Assembly (NCBI RefSeq): GCF_964355755.1
Contig: NC_092674.1
Span: 28,758,001-28,822,000 of the forward strand
Direction: 5' to 3'
DNA from: Antedon mediterranea
Lineage: Eukaryota > Echinodermata > Crinoidea > Comatulida > Antedonidae
Length of the DNA: 64,000 nucleotides
In this document: piece by piece, positions 23,022 through 35,275 of the stretch
Position numbering within the stretch: the stretch's first letter is position 1
How the letters are laid out: each line of letters opens with the position of its first letter
Translations under genes and position numbers: made by a program
The notes under the pieces: generated by a model
Database searches by the model: none
What the model saw: only the letters and a program-made list of their open reading frames with translations
What the model was told of the DNA's origin: nothing

Positions 23022-23282
23022 CCGACATAATTATAATTAATTTAAATGTCTTACTTGTGTAATTGAATATTAATAATAAGTGTACGTATAATACATTATG
23101 TTTACCAAGAGAGAAACAATAGTTTTCGTTTCTTTGTGAAGATTAAAAATAAATACTATGGTCTGAATATCTATGTCATCAGTAAGTTGTTTAACAATTA
23201 TGTAATGAAATTTTTAAAATAAATAAATATTTTTGGTTGATTGTGGGAGATTATGACGATGTTTTTGATTGGTAGGACCGAG

Positions 23283-23442
23283 TTTTATATTTCAGTTTTG
23301 ATCAGTTGACTACATAGTTTAACACCTACATAGTACAATATTAATTACAATATATATATATATTGCAAAATATGTAATATAATCTCTCAACTGATTGAGC
23401 GAGTTGGAAACAGATGTATTTTCTTGTATTAAACAAGAAATA
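23283..23442 (+). repeat. Direct repeat, copy 2 (160 bp)
   Basis: Partner of 22039-22196. The (TA)n is one unit longer here. Flanking bases differ on both sides, so the repeat boundaries are sharp. Confidence 0.85.
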
Positions 23443-23576
23443 TTTCATACGCTCGACTTTTTGACGTAGCCAGTTGTATTATTGTTCTTTCTTCAGAAAT
23501 AATAATTTATTATCAATATTTTTGTTTATCAATCAGTAGTTAATATTTTGTGTAAATATAGTCTGGCCTACAGAAC

Positions 23577-24197
23577 AACAAGGCCATGTAGATGGCTGTA
23601 GTCGCGTGCTCAAGTTAGTGTTTACCGACCGACCGACCGACCGACATAGTGAGCTGTAGAGTCGTGTTGCACGCGACTAAAAATATAATCATAAAATAAA
23701 CTAGAGTATAATGTATATATTCAAGGGTAGGGGCATTAAGGTCGTACTGACCCGGCCTACATAATACTAAGGATACAATGCAAAATTAAAAGTTCACATT
23801 TTCAAATAAATTGTATTATTTTGTATTAATATTATAATAAAAAAAAATGAAAATCTAACTTAGAAGAAATAATGAGACGATACGATGGAGGGAGAGGATG
23901 ACCAAAAGCTATATATAGAAGAGCGAAGAGCGGATGTGACGTATCTTAATACATTATTATTCTCGTTTGGAATTTACCACGAGTTTGACACTAGTTGGAA
24001 TTATAATTTCTCTATATACTATATATTACTAAGATAATATTAGTTATTAATAATATATGTCATATAAACTTATTTCATAAAATATATTATTAGTGTGGAC
24101 GCGACTCTATAGTTCACTATGTCGGTCGGTCGGTCTGTCTGTCGGTCCGGTATCACCATGCGTTTTAGCACACGACTTATGGCTGTTGGCCTTGTTT
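23577..24197. mobile_element. About 620-bp element with long inverted termini carrying GACC repeats
   Basis: The left end begins AACAAGGCC, continues through GGCTGTAGTCGCGTGCT, (GACC)n at about 23626-23646, and CATAGTGAGCTGTAGAGTCG. The right end is the inverted equivalent (CGACTCTATAGTTCACTATG, then (GGTC)n, ending GGCCTTGTT at 24197). The inverted repeats are about 100 bp and the AT-rich centre (23690-24090) has no ORF. A left-end fragment of the same family is at 47761-47827 in KLF5 intron 1. Superfamily not assigned. Confidence 0.8.
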
Positions 24198-24639
24198 TTA
24201 TAAGAGTGGCAACTATGAAAATAATGTTTGGATTGTGATTAAAATCTTAATCAACTTATAAACCTATACATATTTTATAAATTATGAATTTACTAAAATT
24301 TGCTACTAAGATTATTTGAATAACAATATTATAAAAAGAATATAAGAAGTTTTTGAGGCAAGAAAAAACATATTATTACATCAATGTGTTTAAATCCTTA
24401 TCTGTATAAATTTAGTTATTAACAAATTTTGTATACTGTACTTGCTAAATAAGATGAAAAATATTTAATAATGAAAAAGAATTGAAAATAAAAATCACGG
24501 ATTATTGAAACAAATATTGATATTTAATTAATTTGAACGAATTATCTAGAATAATGCTATGAGATGTTGTTGGTAGAAAGAGATATCAGAGATTCGTCGT
24601 TACCTGGTAATTGAATGAAAGATGTATTGTCCACCTGAA

Positions 24640-24970
24640 AAAATAATTCTTAACAAAATTGTTGTATCACTATTCCATTTTACTGCAACATAATAGTTAA
24701 CCACTTTGACAAAAAATTGCATCAAAAAAAGAATTATTTACCTAAAAAAACTGTAATTTAAACCCCCCAAAAAATGGTCTAATTGGCTGCCAGCCAATAG
24801 GTTTTTGGTTAAATTTAACCATTTATTTTGTCATTTTATAAGTGAAAACATTATTTTTTTCGGTTTTTTTTTCTGCGGAAGTGATTAACATTATTAAAAC
24901 TACAAAATAACATATTCAAAGTCTGATTTAATTATTCTTCATTTTTATCTTTTGGGGGACAATACATCTT
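24640..24970 (-). repeat. Unclassified dispersed repeat, copy 2 (minus)
   Basis: The inverted form of the repeat at 10260-10560, with GGTTAAATTTAACCATTTA, TTTTGTCATTTTATAAGTG, TCTGCGGAAGTGATTAA and CAAAGTCTGATTTAAT in the complementary order. Confidence 0.6.
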
Positions 24971-25659
24971 TGAGTTATGCACACTTAACAGTTAATAAGT
25001 GTACCGTTAATGTACCGTAATATATCTGAGAGGGGTCGGCAAATATCAGATAAATAAATATGTTATTGTTACATGCCTGTGCGTAAATTACACGTAATAA
25101 AATACAAAACAAAAAAGATGCTGAAAACATCCAAACAAGAAACAAGATAAAATCGTTCTCTGATCAAATATTCATGAGATCCATCGATAACTTTTAGAAT
25201 ATTTTCCATATTGAAGTGATGTACTTTTTCGGTTTCCTTGTGCAGGCGCGGTTTCCTTAATTAATTCACGGTCGACACAATGTTACAATTGTTTTGAATT
25301 ATGACGGACAGCAGCTTAAACAGACAAATTATATGGTTTGGTTCAAAATTAACAATTGATAAGACAAACAAAACACTATTTGTTTCCTCTCCATCGCCAC
25401 CCCCTTTTAGAAAAATATACTTCATAAAACCACAAAAATAAAATATATTACGTTGTTTTTTATTCGTCAAAAAAAAAAAAAAGTAATTTATTTAATTTAA
25501 TTTGTGCAATATTATAATCGTTCTTGTGTTGGTCCAGATTTTAAATAAACATCATACTGTATTTCATGAACTTTTTAATTAATTAACTAGCATGTACCGT
25601 ACCTGATCTAATTTTACTTGTTTTGTCTCATGTGCAATACCGGTAGGTACTCTCAATTT

Positions 25660-25862
25660 ATGAATTTTAATCACTTTTTTGCTGTGGTTGATTTTCCCGT
25701 GTTTAATTGTTTTTTTGTATAAATTGATATTTTTCTATGTTAATGTTTTGATGTTTTTCTGTACTTTTTATACTGATTTTATGTAAATGCAATACTTTCA
25801 GCTTCTGCTGCTTTTTGTATAGGCCTATATATGTTTTTTATACCGAAATAAATAAATACATA
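25660..25862 (+). mobile_element. Probable retroposon 3' end
   Basis: A T-rich, non-coding segment ends TTTTTATACCGAAATAAATAAATAC, resembling LINE 3' ends elsewhere in the window (6350-6476, 45115-45172). No ORF fragment and no target duplication were found, so the call is tentative. Confidence 0.3.
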
Positions 25863-26100
25863 AATAGACTATGGTAACAACGAATCTGTTTACTTCTATT
25901 TTAACAATAGTACGGTACGGTAACACGTTGATTACGGTATTAATTTATAAATAAAAAGTTGCAACTTAAGATTTCTATAAAGTTTGTAATGTGTTTAGCA
26001 CACTTCGTTTTTAATTTTTAATCAATTAAATAAAAAAAATACATAAAAGTACAATTGTTAATCATATTATTTATCATCATTATTAAGTTATCATACGCTA

Positions 26101-26380
26101 TTTATTTTATAGCAGTTTAGCGTGGATTCTATATTTAAAACTTTTATATATGCGAACAGGATCTTATTGAAATCAAGATTTAACATCGAATTTGTTTTTA
26201 AATAAGAAAGGAAATTTATTAGGAAGAATAATAAAAAAAATATATTTTATAGCAGTTTAGCGTAAATTCTATATTTAAAACTTTTATATATGCGAACAGG
26301 ATCTTATTGAAATCAAGATTTAACATCGAATTTGTTTTTAAATAAGAAAGGAAGTTTATTAAGAAGAATTATAAAAAAAT
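26101..26380. repeat. Tandem duplication of a 140-bp AT-rich unit
   Basis: Two copies, 26101-26240 and 26241-26380, differ at only a few positions (for example GCGTGGATT against GCGTAAATT). Non-coding. Confidence 0.88.
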
Positions 26381-27027
26381 AAATTGCCGTACACAATCAG
26401 AAATACAAAATGATCAAATACTACAAAATTTCCCAAATATTATTAATTTATTTGTAAACTAATTTTAGTTGTAAGTCGCTGTGTCGATTTACTTTTTTTA
26501 TGGGAATGAAATATAAGAATGAATCGAATGATAACAATTTAAATGTTAAGAATAACAAATATTTAATACTTCTAATTAACAATAATAAATAACAACAAAT
26601 AATAATTTATTAGGAAATGACACCTTTGCATCGGTGGCACACACAGAAGTGGTGCATCCAATTTAACATAATCAGGGAATAATTTCGCCAGTGTAGCATA
26701 GCAAAAAGCTATACAAAACAACCTTATTGCTATACATTTCTAAAATTGCTTAGCAAAAAATACAATAGAAAACTATGTTTCTTGACTCAAAAATCAGTTT
26801 AATTAGCAATAATGCTAAACAAAATTTTAAAATGAAATTTTTCTCTGATAATACATCAAAACAATACATTATATGACAGATACAGGTTCTTAAACTATTT
26901 GCAAAAATATAAAAGAAAAATCATTATCAACATGGTAATACAGGTACTGTATTAAATTGTCCTACAGTATCATAGGTTTAAGTTGATAATTTAAAAAGGT
27001 ATATAAAAATAAACATAAAATATAGTA
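26381..27027. other. AT-rich stretch, nothing recognised
   Basis: Long A- and T-rich runs with stops in all frames; no repeat shared with the rest of the window was seen. Confidence 0.4.
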
Positions 27028-27352
27028 GAGTGAGTGAGTGGCCGAGCGGTTAAGACAGTGGAACCGTAATTACGTAGCCATAACATCGGCAGGGGTTCGA
27101 GGCTCACTCACTCCATGGTTCTGGTGGTAGAACGAGTCTTCTCGGATAAGGACTATAAACCGTAGGTCCAGTGTACACATCTAGCTCGTGTGCACTTTAA
27201 AGAACCTAGTACATCTTTCGAGACGAGTAGGGGGTTACCCCGGTGTATTAGTACATCACAGCCACTGATCACCAACTGGGCCGTCTGGGAGACCAGTCTT
27301 TGACTGAAGAGGTCGCCCAGTATAAATATATATTTCAATTCAATTCAATTCA
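27028..27352 (+). mobile_element. Full-length tRNA-derived SINE with (AATTC)n tail
   Basis: The head is a degenerate Leu/Ser-type tRNA: box A TGGCCGAGCGGTT (27039-27051), box B GGTTCGAGGC (27094-27103), and a 7-bp acceptor-like pairing GAGTGAG / CTCACTC. The body (about 27115-27320) has TTCTGGTGGTAGAAC, TCTCGGATAAGGACTATAAA and TGTGCACTTTAAAGAACC, resembling the central domain shared by many marine-invertebrate SINEs (the MetaSINE type, from memory). The tail is repeated AATTC. The RNA would be made by Pol III and copied by a partner LINE. A second copy is at 4412-4713. Confidence 0.85.
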
Positions 27353-29794
27353 TAGTAAAGAGTTTACATTACAAACCATTGTGTTTCAACATCAGGTACT
27401 GAAGACCTATAGTGGTTAACACAGTTGTTGTCACAACAGTATTAGGAAGTTACAACATTTTCTGGATCTAGAGAACCCAATGGAAACAAGGTTTTTTCTT
27501 AAAACTTATTTTCGGGTATCCTCAGTTCATTCGGTTAATATTGTTTAAAAAATAAAATGAAGTAACAAATAACATAATAATCGGTAATCGTGATTAATGT
27601 TATTTAAAGTTCAAAGCAAGCCGCAATATAATCCACCTGTACTTTTAAATCCTGTTTGTTTTTATGATTCATTTGATTCATAATTGATTTGTCATGATTT
27701 GTAACGAAATTTGTTAATTTAACTATACACTGCGTGTAAGTATATTTCGTTGTAAAACTTTCGTTAAAAAACAAGCAAATCTTTCAATTTTAGTTTCAAT
27801 TTATAGATAGCGCCATCTTTATGACAAGCGAGGGACAGACGCCATAAACATTCCGATTTCACATTAGGATTAATTTAATGATAGAAAATATTTATGTACT
27901 TTTAAAGGAATTAGTTAAGTAGAAATAGGCCTAATTAATACAAAAACAAAAGAAAATAATGTACCAATTAACATAAAATTATCAGTCCTATTTAATATTG
28001 GACTTAAAATAGATGCAAAAAAAAATTAAGGAAAAGAATTAAATACCGGGGTCTCATAAGGTTACATTTATTTGCTTATAATAATCAAATTGATTCTTTT
28101 AATCCTTTTGCGATGGACAGATGGAGACTACGATAACAAAATAAAGCCATTTTGGCGCTCCCTTTCCTTTGAATGCTAAGTAGCGGTGTTTAAATGAAGA
28201 ACTTCCACCTAGTGCGTACATTCTGCATCAAAGTCCGCTTTCGTTATTTCAAATCCTCCATGATATGGAGGATTATATTTATAGTCAGTTTTAATTCTAT
28301 TGTTTTTATTTTAAGACAAGCTTAAATACAAGTCTTCAGACATAACATAACCCCCCCCCCCCCTCCCTCTCTCTAGTCTCATCCTTTCTCAAGATAATAA
28401 AACAGACCCGGATGAAAACACAATATCCGTCTGGGTTTTGTTGAAATTATTATTTTTACTCAAACCATGTTTTAAAATTAAGAAACATTTTTCGATAAGT
28501 CCGGAGACAATGTAATTAAGCTTCGTAAAGGCGAATGAATTGCTTATAAACCGTTTGCGAATTGCATTTAGTATTCATATTGAAACGCGTTTAAATCAAC
28601 TTGTAATTATGAATTTTAGCTGAGAACGCATTACACAACAAATAAATTGCTTATAAAGCGTTTGCGAATTGCGTTCATTATTTATATTGAAACGCGTTTT
28701 AAATCTTTAAAATGTGTACACGTTTTATTAAAGCGGTTATTTTGAGGTTCTTGCGCCACTGCAAATTCATTTTTTACAACGTGTAAATGCACTTGATTAT
28801 TGCATTGCTCTGGACACGTGTTAGTATATCCAGGCCAATCTACTTCACACCAAATAAGTACCAGTAGGTATTATAATGATAATCTAAAGTGTAAGTCTAC
28901 TCGTCAGTAGTAGAATTAAATTTACAATATCTGAATTATATATGAAATTACGCCCAACCGCCAATTATGATAAATGTGAGATGAGTTAAGCATAGTGGAT
29001 TTTTAGAACTAGAAATAAAAACAATAGATTAGCAATTTAATTGTTGGAAGAATAACAAATGAGAAAATAAAGATAATGAATAATTTTAGTTACGCTACCA
29101 CAGTGTTTTACAACACTGTACTAACCCTATTCTTATATATTGTATGTACCATATATGAAAAGAATAAATATGGGACGCCAAAGAGATAAAAGAAGCACCA
29201 CGCACTAATGCATACAATTCTACATATTGTACAAATACAAGATGTTCAAGAGAGAAAAGAAACATGGTTCCATTATTCTGATACAGTAGGCCTACAAGAA
29301 TAGGGGCTATTATGAAACACTTCCTTCAGGGCTATTTACACGTTCACACTAGAGACACAGTCACTTCACTGTCCAAAGTTTAAACAGGCAAGGTTTATAA
29401 AAGAAGAAATATGTTAATACTGTATGTATTTGTTTAAGTAAAGAACGAATGTAAAAAAGGTTATCGTCGTGCAAAAACACAGCGTCCGATCTCATCTCGT
29501 TTTTACGTGTTTTTTTGTGTGCATGCTGCATTTTTCTACGCACTTGCATGATATTGCAAATTCACAGCCGGAATCATTAAGTCTGCTTTAAAAGACAGTG
29601 TAAGTAGACAAAATCAATGTAGGATCGGACTGAGTGGCTGTATAAAATACAGATGAAGCTTCAATTGAAATATGCGTGCACGTTGCCGCGTCAAACCACA
29701 GTGGTTTCTGTGCACGCTGATGAAGTCACAACGCTTGATTTAGTGTATCGACTCTTAAATTGAGCCTCTGCTGATAAGTTATTCTTTTATTGTA
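27353..29794. other. Gene-free AT-rich stretch
   Basis: No supported gene. It contains a run of 13 C at 28351-28363 and a degenerate duplication of about 107 bp: ATTGCTTATAAA-CGTTTGCGAATTGC begins near 28539 and again near 28646, each followed by ATTGAAACGCGTTT. Confidence 0.45.
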
Positions 29795-29965
29795 AACTTG
29801 TCGGTGGTCGTGAGAACAGACTTTTCAGTAGTCATGCGAACTTGTCAGTGGTCCTGTGAAGGGACATGTCAGTGAGCGTGTGAACATACTTGCTAGTTGC
29901 CGTGTGAACAGACCTGTCAGTGGCCGTGTCAATAGGCTTTGTCAAACGTGAGCGTGTGAACCACA
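29795..29965. repeat. Degenerate 24-bp minisatellite
   Basis: Five to six imperfect units around GTCAGTGGCCGTGTGAACAG, decaying at both ends. The minus-strand frame at 29832-30017 is a translation of this repeat. Confidence 0.7.
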
Positions 29966-31555
29966 GCGAAATGTAGATATGTACTTTTGTGGATTTAACC
30001 GAACAAAACGAACGCAAGCCAGACTTAATAGATGAACTGTATTAACGGTAAACCTGATACGGCTATCAGTGAAAAGGTTATAGTAATACGGCTTACATCA
30101 AATTTACTAACTGTTTCCATTGGTTGATGTTGCCTTCAGGGTGTTGACATTGCGTCTATTACTCCCCATCTCTTGGGGGAAATATCCGTTTAAATGTTTG
30201 TTCAACGAAATTATAAATTTGAAGTAACAATCTCAATTGATACGCAATCACCCAGTTTGACATCAACTCAGTTGGATTATTAGTTTAACTTTAGGTCATA
30301 AGGACAGAAAATACAGGTCAATTTGACATTGTATGAGCAATTACATACATTGTATTTGTCAAAGGCAAAGAGAAATAAGATCATTTCAACCCAAAGACCC
30401 ATAAAACGAGATTTCAACTTTTTCTTGACACCAAAAGATAATCAATAGGCCTATCTTTTCCTTAAAATGGATATGAAACAATGCTAAATTATCAACATAA
30501 ATAATTTTGTATGAACAGGCCTAAGTATTTCACAAAAGTCAACGTATTCACTTAGGTTCCTTGGCCTAAGTGTGATTGATAAATGTAACTCATATCCACC
30601 AATCAACTGAAAAGAGTACAAACACCATTTAACTTAGGTGAGATATTTCCATTATATATGCCTACTAAGTATTTCACTTAAGTCAATAGTCAATTATTTT
30701 TTAATATTTCTTTAGTTGTACTTATAAAATGCAATGTACATTGGCCAAAGTGTGACTGATATTTCACTTAAGTCAATCGATATTTTTACTTTCATAGGAG
30801 AATGTTTACATTTTAAGGGTGTTTTTCCATCAGCCTATATTTGACTGGTTTCAGTGTATCACTTTAGGGCCCTTTTTTCGTTTATTCATACCACAAACAA
30901 TCCGTCATTTATTATTAGAATTATTTAAGGCTAGCGATATGTCATGTTTATTGATACTACTAGTAGTTGTTTTTTTTTCTCGATATTTATTATATGAAAA
31001 TGTAAGTAAATAATAATATGTGCTTTACATATGGCTTACCTGGTCTAAGACTTTTGGGCGCCAGGTAGATTTTAAACTAGGAAGCAGGATTAACAGGACG
31101 ATCGTCTGACGTACGAATTGGTACTATGGTTGTTTGTTATGTCATGCAGAACGAGGAATGAACAAGTTACTTTACACGAATTGAATCTTGTCTTATATTG
31201 TTCAATAAACTGTTGTTCTTTGACCAGAAAAACGTAAAATAAGCTTATTCTTTCATGGATTGGTTAAAAAAAACTAACATCTCGATAAGTCTTAGTTCTG
31301 TTTAAATTCGTCTTTGCGGTATCAGATGTGTGTTAATGAACAAATACAATTGTTTAGATTATCAATTATCTTCATTATTTTGTTTACAGTTTTCTTAAAA
31401 TTTGAGAATATTTATTATAATAAGTAATTTTTTTTATCTTTTAGCCATTTTTGATCAGAGAATTGTGTTGTTTTCGTGTTGTTGTATAGTGCTTTTATTA
31501 ATGATGCAATGTATGACATTTCATTTCATGAATGATCATGAGAACTAATATGAGT
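29966..31555. other. Gene-free stretch with an old repeat at 30505-30830
   Basis: No supported gene. 30505-30830 holds CACTTAAG/CCTAAGTGTG motifs with CCAATCA and GAGATATTTCC, related to 5890-6090 and partly palindromic. The remainder is AT-rich with no recognised feature. Confidence 0.4.
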
Positions 31556-31557
31556 AT

Positions 31558-31892
31558 CAGTAGAACCCCTATTGAGGGGACAACTTCGGGAGCAATTACT
31601 AAGTATTCCTAGAGGTGTCCACTAAATAGGGCTGGACTGTAATAAATAAGAAATAAACCTATTCTTTTCTGGAGAGAACGGCCATTTTTCATTCATGAAT
31701 TATCATCGTGGGAACTAATATGATGAATCATATAGGGCTACAGTAGAACCCCTATTGGGGGGACAACTACGGGAGCAAACTAAGTACTCCTAAGGGTGTC
31801 CACTAAATATGGCTGGAATGTAGTAAAAACATATTAAAACCTCAGTCGTTTAAATTAAAGTGTCCCCTTAATAGGAGCTTACCAAAAGAGGG
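31558..31892. mobile_element. Two copies of a CAGTAGAACCCCTATT TIR element
   Basis: CAGTAGAACCCCTATTGAGG starts at 31558 and CAGTAGAACCCCTATTGGGG at 31741. Each is followed by GGACAACT-CGGGAGCAA and TGTCCACTAAATA. The preceding flank (CATGAATGATCATGAGAAC against CATGAATTATCATCGTGGG) is also repeated, so this is a tandem duplication of about 180 bp including flank. A fragment GTGTCCCCTTAATAGGAG closes it. The termini resemble hAT-type elements, a weak assignment. Confidence 0.6.
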
Positions 31893-32384
31893 ATTTATAC
31901 TACCGTTTGTTAATTCTACATCTTCACACTTGTTATCACATTTTCGTTATTTAAAAAACAATCTTTCACCTAGGCCTAAGATAACTGCAATGGCGCCGAT
32001 ATACAGTATGATCAGTATGGTTTACAAAACGTTTTCAAGTAAAACAACATTTAAATTTGTCTTTTATTTTTCTTTTTCACACATAAATAACTGAAAACAA
32101 CAAAGTGTTACCTCACAAAGTAAAACAACTCGGCGCCATTATTCATATCACTGTCTTTGTACCCAGTTTATCCCGATTCTATTATATAACCCTATCAATT
32201 TACCCTTGATTGTTTTTTTCTTCTAGACGAGTAAATATGGAACGCCAAATAATTGAAAAGATTTTAATATATTTGTTTTTATTAGTTAATAAGATACCAT
32301 CGTATTGTAAAGTGTTAGGGTACGATATGTACAATCTATTGACGTTGCATTAGTATCAGTAACACAGCTGGAAATGAATCCAGT

Positions 32385-34294
32385 AGCATCATAAGAACCT
32401 CTATTAAGGAAACACCTCGGGACAAACAAAGTGTACTTTAATAGGAGTGTCTCTCCTGAATATGGGTTGGCCGTAAGTGTTAAACAAATAGATTGACCCT
32501 TCGTTGGAAAGTATCCCCTTAATAGGGGTGTTTCCCACGAATATGGGTTGGCCGTAAGTGTTAACAAATAGATTGACCCTTTGTTGGAAAGTGTCCCCTT
32601 AATAGGGGTGTTTCCCACGAATATGGGTTGGCCGTAAGTGTTAACAAATAGATTGACCCTTCGTTGGAAAGTATCCCCCAATAGGGGTGTTTCCCCTGAA
32701 TATGGGTTGGCCGTAAGTGTTAACAAATAGATTGACCCTTCGTTGGAAAGTGTCCCCCAATAGGGGTGTTTCCCCTGAATATGGGTTGGCCGTAAGTGTT
32801 AACAAATAGATTGACCCTTCGTTGGAAAGTGTCCCCCAATAGGGGTGTTTCCCACGAATATGGGTTGGCCGTAAGTGTTAACAAATAGATTGACCCTTCG
32901 TTGGAAAGTGTCCCCTTAATAGGGGTGTTTCCCACGAATATGGGTTGGCCGTAAGTGTTAACAAATAGATTGACCCTTCGATGGAAAGTGTCCCCTTAAT
33001 AGGGGTGTTTCCCACGAATATGGGTTGGCCGTAAGTGTTAACAAATAGATTGACCCTTGGTTGGAAAGTGTCCCCTTAATAGGGGTGTTTCCCACTAATA
33101 TGGGTTGGCCGTAAGTGTTAACAAATAGATTGACCCTTCGATGGAAAGTGTCCCCTTAATAGGGGTGTTTCCCACTAATATGGGTTGGCCGTAAGTGTTA
33201 ACAAATAGATTGACCCTTCGATGGAAAGTGTCCCCTTAATAGGGGTGTTTCCCCTGAATAGGGGTTGGCCGTAAGTGTTAACAAATAGATTGACCCTTCG
33301 ATGGAAAGTGTCCCCTTAATAGGGGTGTTTCCCCTGAATAGGGGTTGGCCGTAAGTGTTAACAAATAGATTGACCCTTCGTTGGAAAGTGTCCCCCAATA
33401 GGGGTGTTTCCCCTGAATAGGGGTTGGCCGTAAGTGTTAACAAATAGATTGACCCTTCGATGGAAAGTGTCCCCTAATAGGGGTGTTTCCCCTGAATAGG
33501 GGTTGGCCGTAAGTGTTAACAAATAGATTGACCCTTCGTTGGAAAGTGTCCCCTAATAGGGGTGTTTCCCACGAATATGGGTTGGCCGTAAGTGTTAACA
33601 AATAGATTGACCCTTCGATGGAAAGTGTCCCCTTAATAGGGGTGTTTCCCACTAATATGGGTTGGCCGTAAGTGTTAACAAATAGATTGACCCTTCGATG
33701 GAAAGTGTCCCCTTAATAGGGGTGTTTCCCCTGAATAGGGGTTGGCCGTAAGTGTTAACAAATAGATTGACCCTTCGTTGGAAAGAGTCCCCCAATAGGG
33801 GTGTTTCCCCTGAATAGGGGTTGGCCGTAAGTGTTAACAAATAGATTGACCCTTCGATGGAAAGTGTCCCCTAATAGGGGTGTTTCCCCTGAATATGGGT
33901 TGGCCGTAAGTGTTAACAAATAGATTGACCCTTCGATGGAAAGTGTCCCCTTAATAGGGGTGTTTCCCACGAATATGGGTTGGCCGTAAGTGTTAACAAA
34001 TAGATTGACCCTTCGTTGGAAAGTGTCCCCTTAATAGGGGTGTTTCCCACGAATATGGGTTGGCCGTAAGTGTTAACAAATAGATTGACCCTTCGTTGGA
34101 AAGTGTCCCCTTAATAGGGGTGTTTCCCACGAATATGGGTTGGCCGTAAGTGTTAACAAATAGATTGACCCTTCGTTGGAAAGTGTCCCCTTAATAGGGG
34201 TGTTTCCCACGAATATGGGTTGGCCGTAAGTGTTAACAAATAGATTGACCCTTCGTTGGAAAGTGTTCCCTTAATAAATAGGTGTTCTACTGTA
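32385..34294. repeat. 23-copy tandem array of a 78-80 bp unit inside a TIR element
   Basis: Each unit contains TGTCCCC(TTA)ATAGGGGTG, TTTCCC(A/C)(C/T)GAATATGGG, TTGGCCGTAAGTGTTAACAA and ATAGATTGACCCTTCGTTGG. I count 23 occurrences of GATTGACCCT from 32491 to about 34248. The left edge (AAGAACCTCTATTAAGGAAACACCTCGGG, read in two parts near 32394) and the right edge (AATAGGTGTTCTACTG, ending 34294) are the two inverted ends of the CAGTAGAACCCCTATT element, so the array has expanded within one such element. Variant units (AATATGGG against AATAGGGG; TTAATAGG against CAATAGG) cluster in blocks. Minus-strand frames of 62-146 codons are artefacts of three units being close to 240 bp. Confidence 0.93.
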
Positions 34295-35040
34295 CCGATA
34301 ACATGAGCTATCATGTAAAAGAGTTATTTTTCTACATCTCACTCCTTTTAATGCATTTGAATTAATTTTTAAAATCTTTAACATAAAAGGCATGAAACTT
34401 ATTCTATACGCATATCTTCAGTACATGTTTATTTCATATTGAAATCCGTTTTCAGGGGACACTTCGTTTGGGTCCTGAAGTTGTTCTCTTAAATACTGTA
34501 ATATTAAACAAAAGAGGTACTGGTAAATTGCATCGTTTTGAAACTAGGGCATACGACATTCATGTGGTTGAGCTATCATCATTGTTTTAGGGGGTAAAAA
34601 TGACTAAGACAGAGATAGCCTCTCGTACTCTGTATAATGTTATTGGAATTTAGTTCACTTTTAAAAAGTTAGAAAATATCTTAAAATAGTAGAGTTATGG
34701 AGATTAACAGATAATCTTTTAGACCTCGTGGCAGATGCATCACCTAGAATAGTACAGCAGTGGATCATATTGAGAGATGACCTTTGACATTGTTAAGTGA
34801 TTTATTTTGTAAAACTGATAATGATGCACAAACTGTAAATCAAATAATTGGCAGCTCACAATGGGTTTTAAACCTACATGGTGACTAATGTCACTGTCTT
34901 GTTTTCAAAACTATTTTTTTTTGTATTTATTATTATTTACAAAGCTCCCAGTTAGATTCACCTCAATTTCTCATGGCATCTTTGTCCTGATCCCAACTAA
35001 ATTACAAACTTCCCAATTAATTATGATTAGCATCTCACTT
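34295..35040. other. Spacer after the 80-bp array
   Basis: No gene. 34451-34503 holds CAGGGGACACTTCG-TTTGGGTCC, a remnant of the CAGTAGAACCCCTATT family. The rest is unassigned. Confidence 0.4.
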
Positions 35041-35041
35041 A

Positions 35042-35275
35042 AGCTTGGTTTCCACTAGGGACGCAACGTAACGCAATCTACGCAACGTAAGAAAATGCCC
35101 TTCCAATAATTGTGTTTTCTTCCCCCCCCCCCCCCCCCGTCTGCGTGACATCAAACCTGCGATGTTTGCAGCATGCGCTATTGCGTCGTCGGTTCCCACT
35201 TGTGATTACATACAGCACTTTGTGTCAATACGTCGCTGCGTTGCCGCGCGTTACGTTGCTAGTAGGAACCACGCT
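35042..35275. mobile_element. AGCTTGGTTCCCACTAG MITE, copy f
   Basis: Termini AGCTTGGTTTCCACTAG and TAGGAACCACGCT, flanked by TTA and TAA. The interior has GCAACGTAAGAAAATGCCC, a run of 17 C (35122-35138) and the family segment GCGTCGTCGGTTCCCACTTG. No coding potential. Confidence 0.82.

Noticed and set aside
27028-27110. Functional tRNA gene
   Set aside because: Boxes A and B and an acceptor-like pairing exist, but the T-stem does not pair, the anticodon region is too long, and the tRNA part continues into a SINE body with a tail.
32286-33970. Minus-strand frames of 62-146 codons with a repeated Leu-Thr-Ala-Asn-Pro-Tyr-Ser motif
   Set aside because: They are translations of the 78-80 bp tandem unit. 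Three units are about 240 bp, so a frame can stay open by chance. Frames shift whenever a 78- or 79-bp unit occurs, and no gene context exists.
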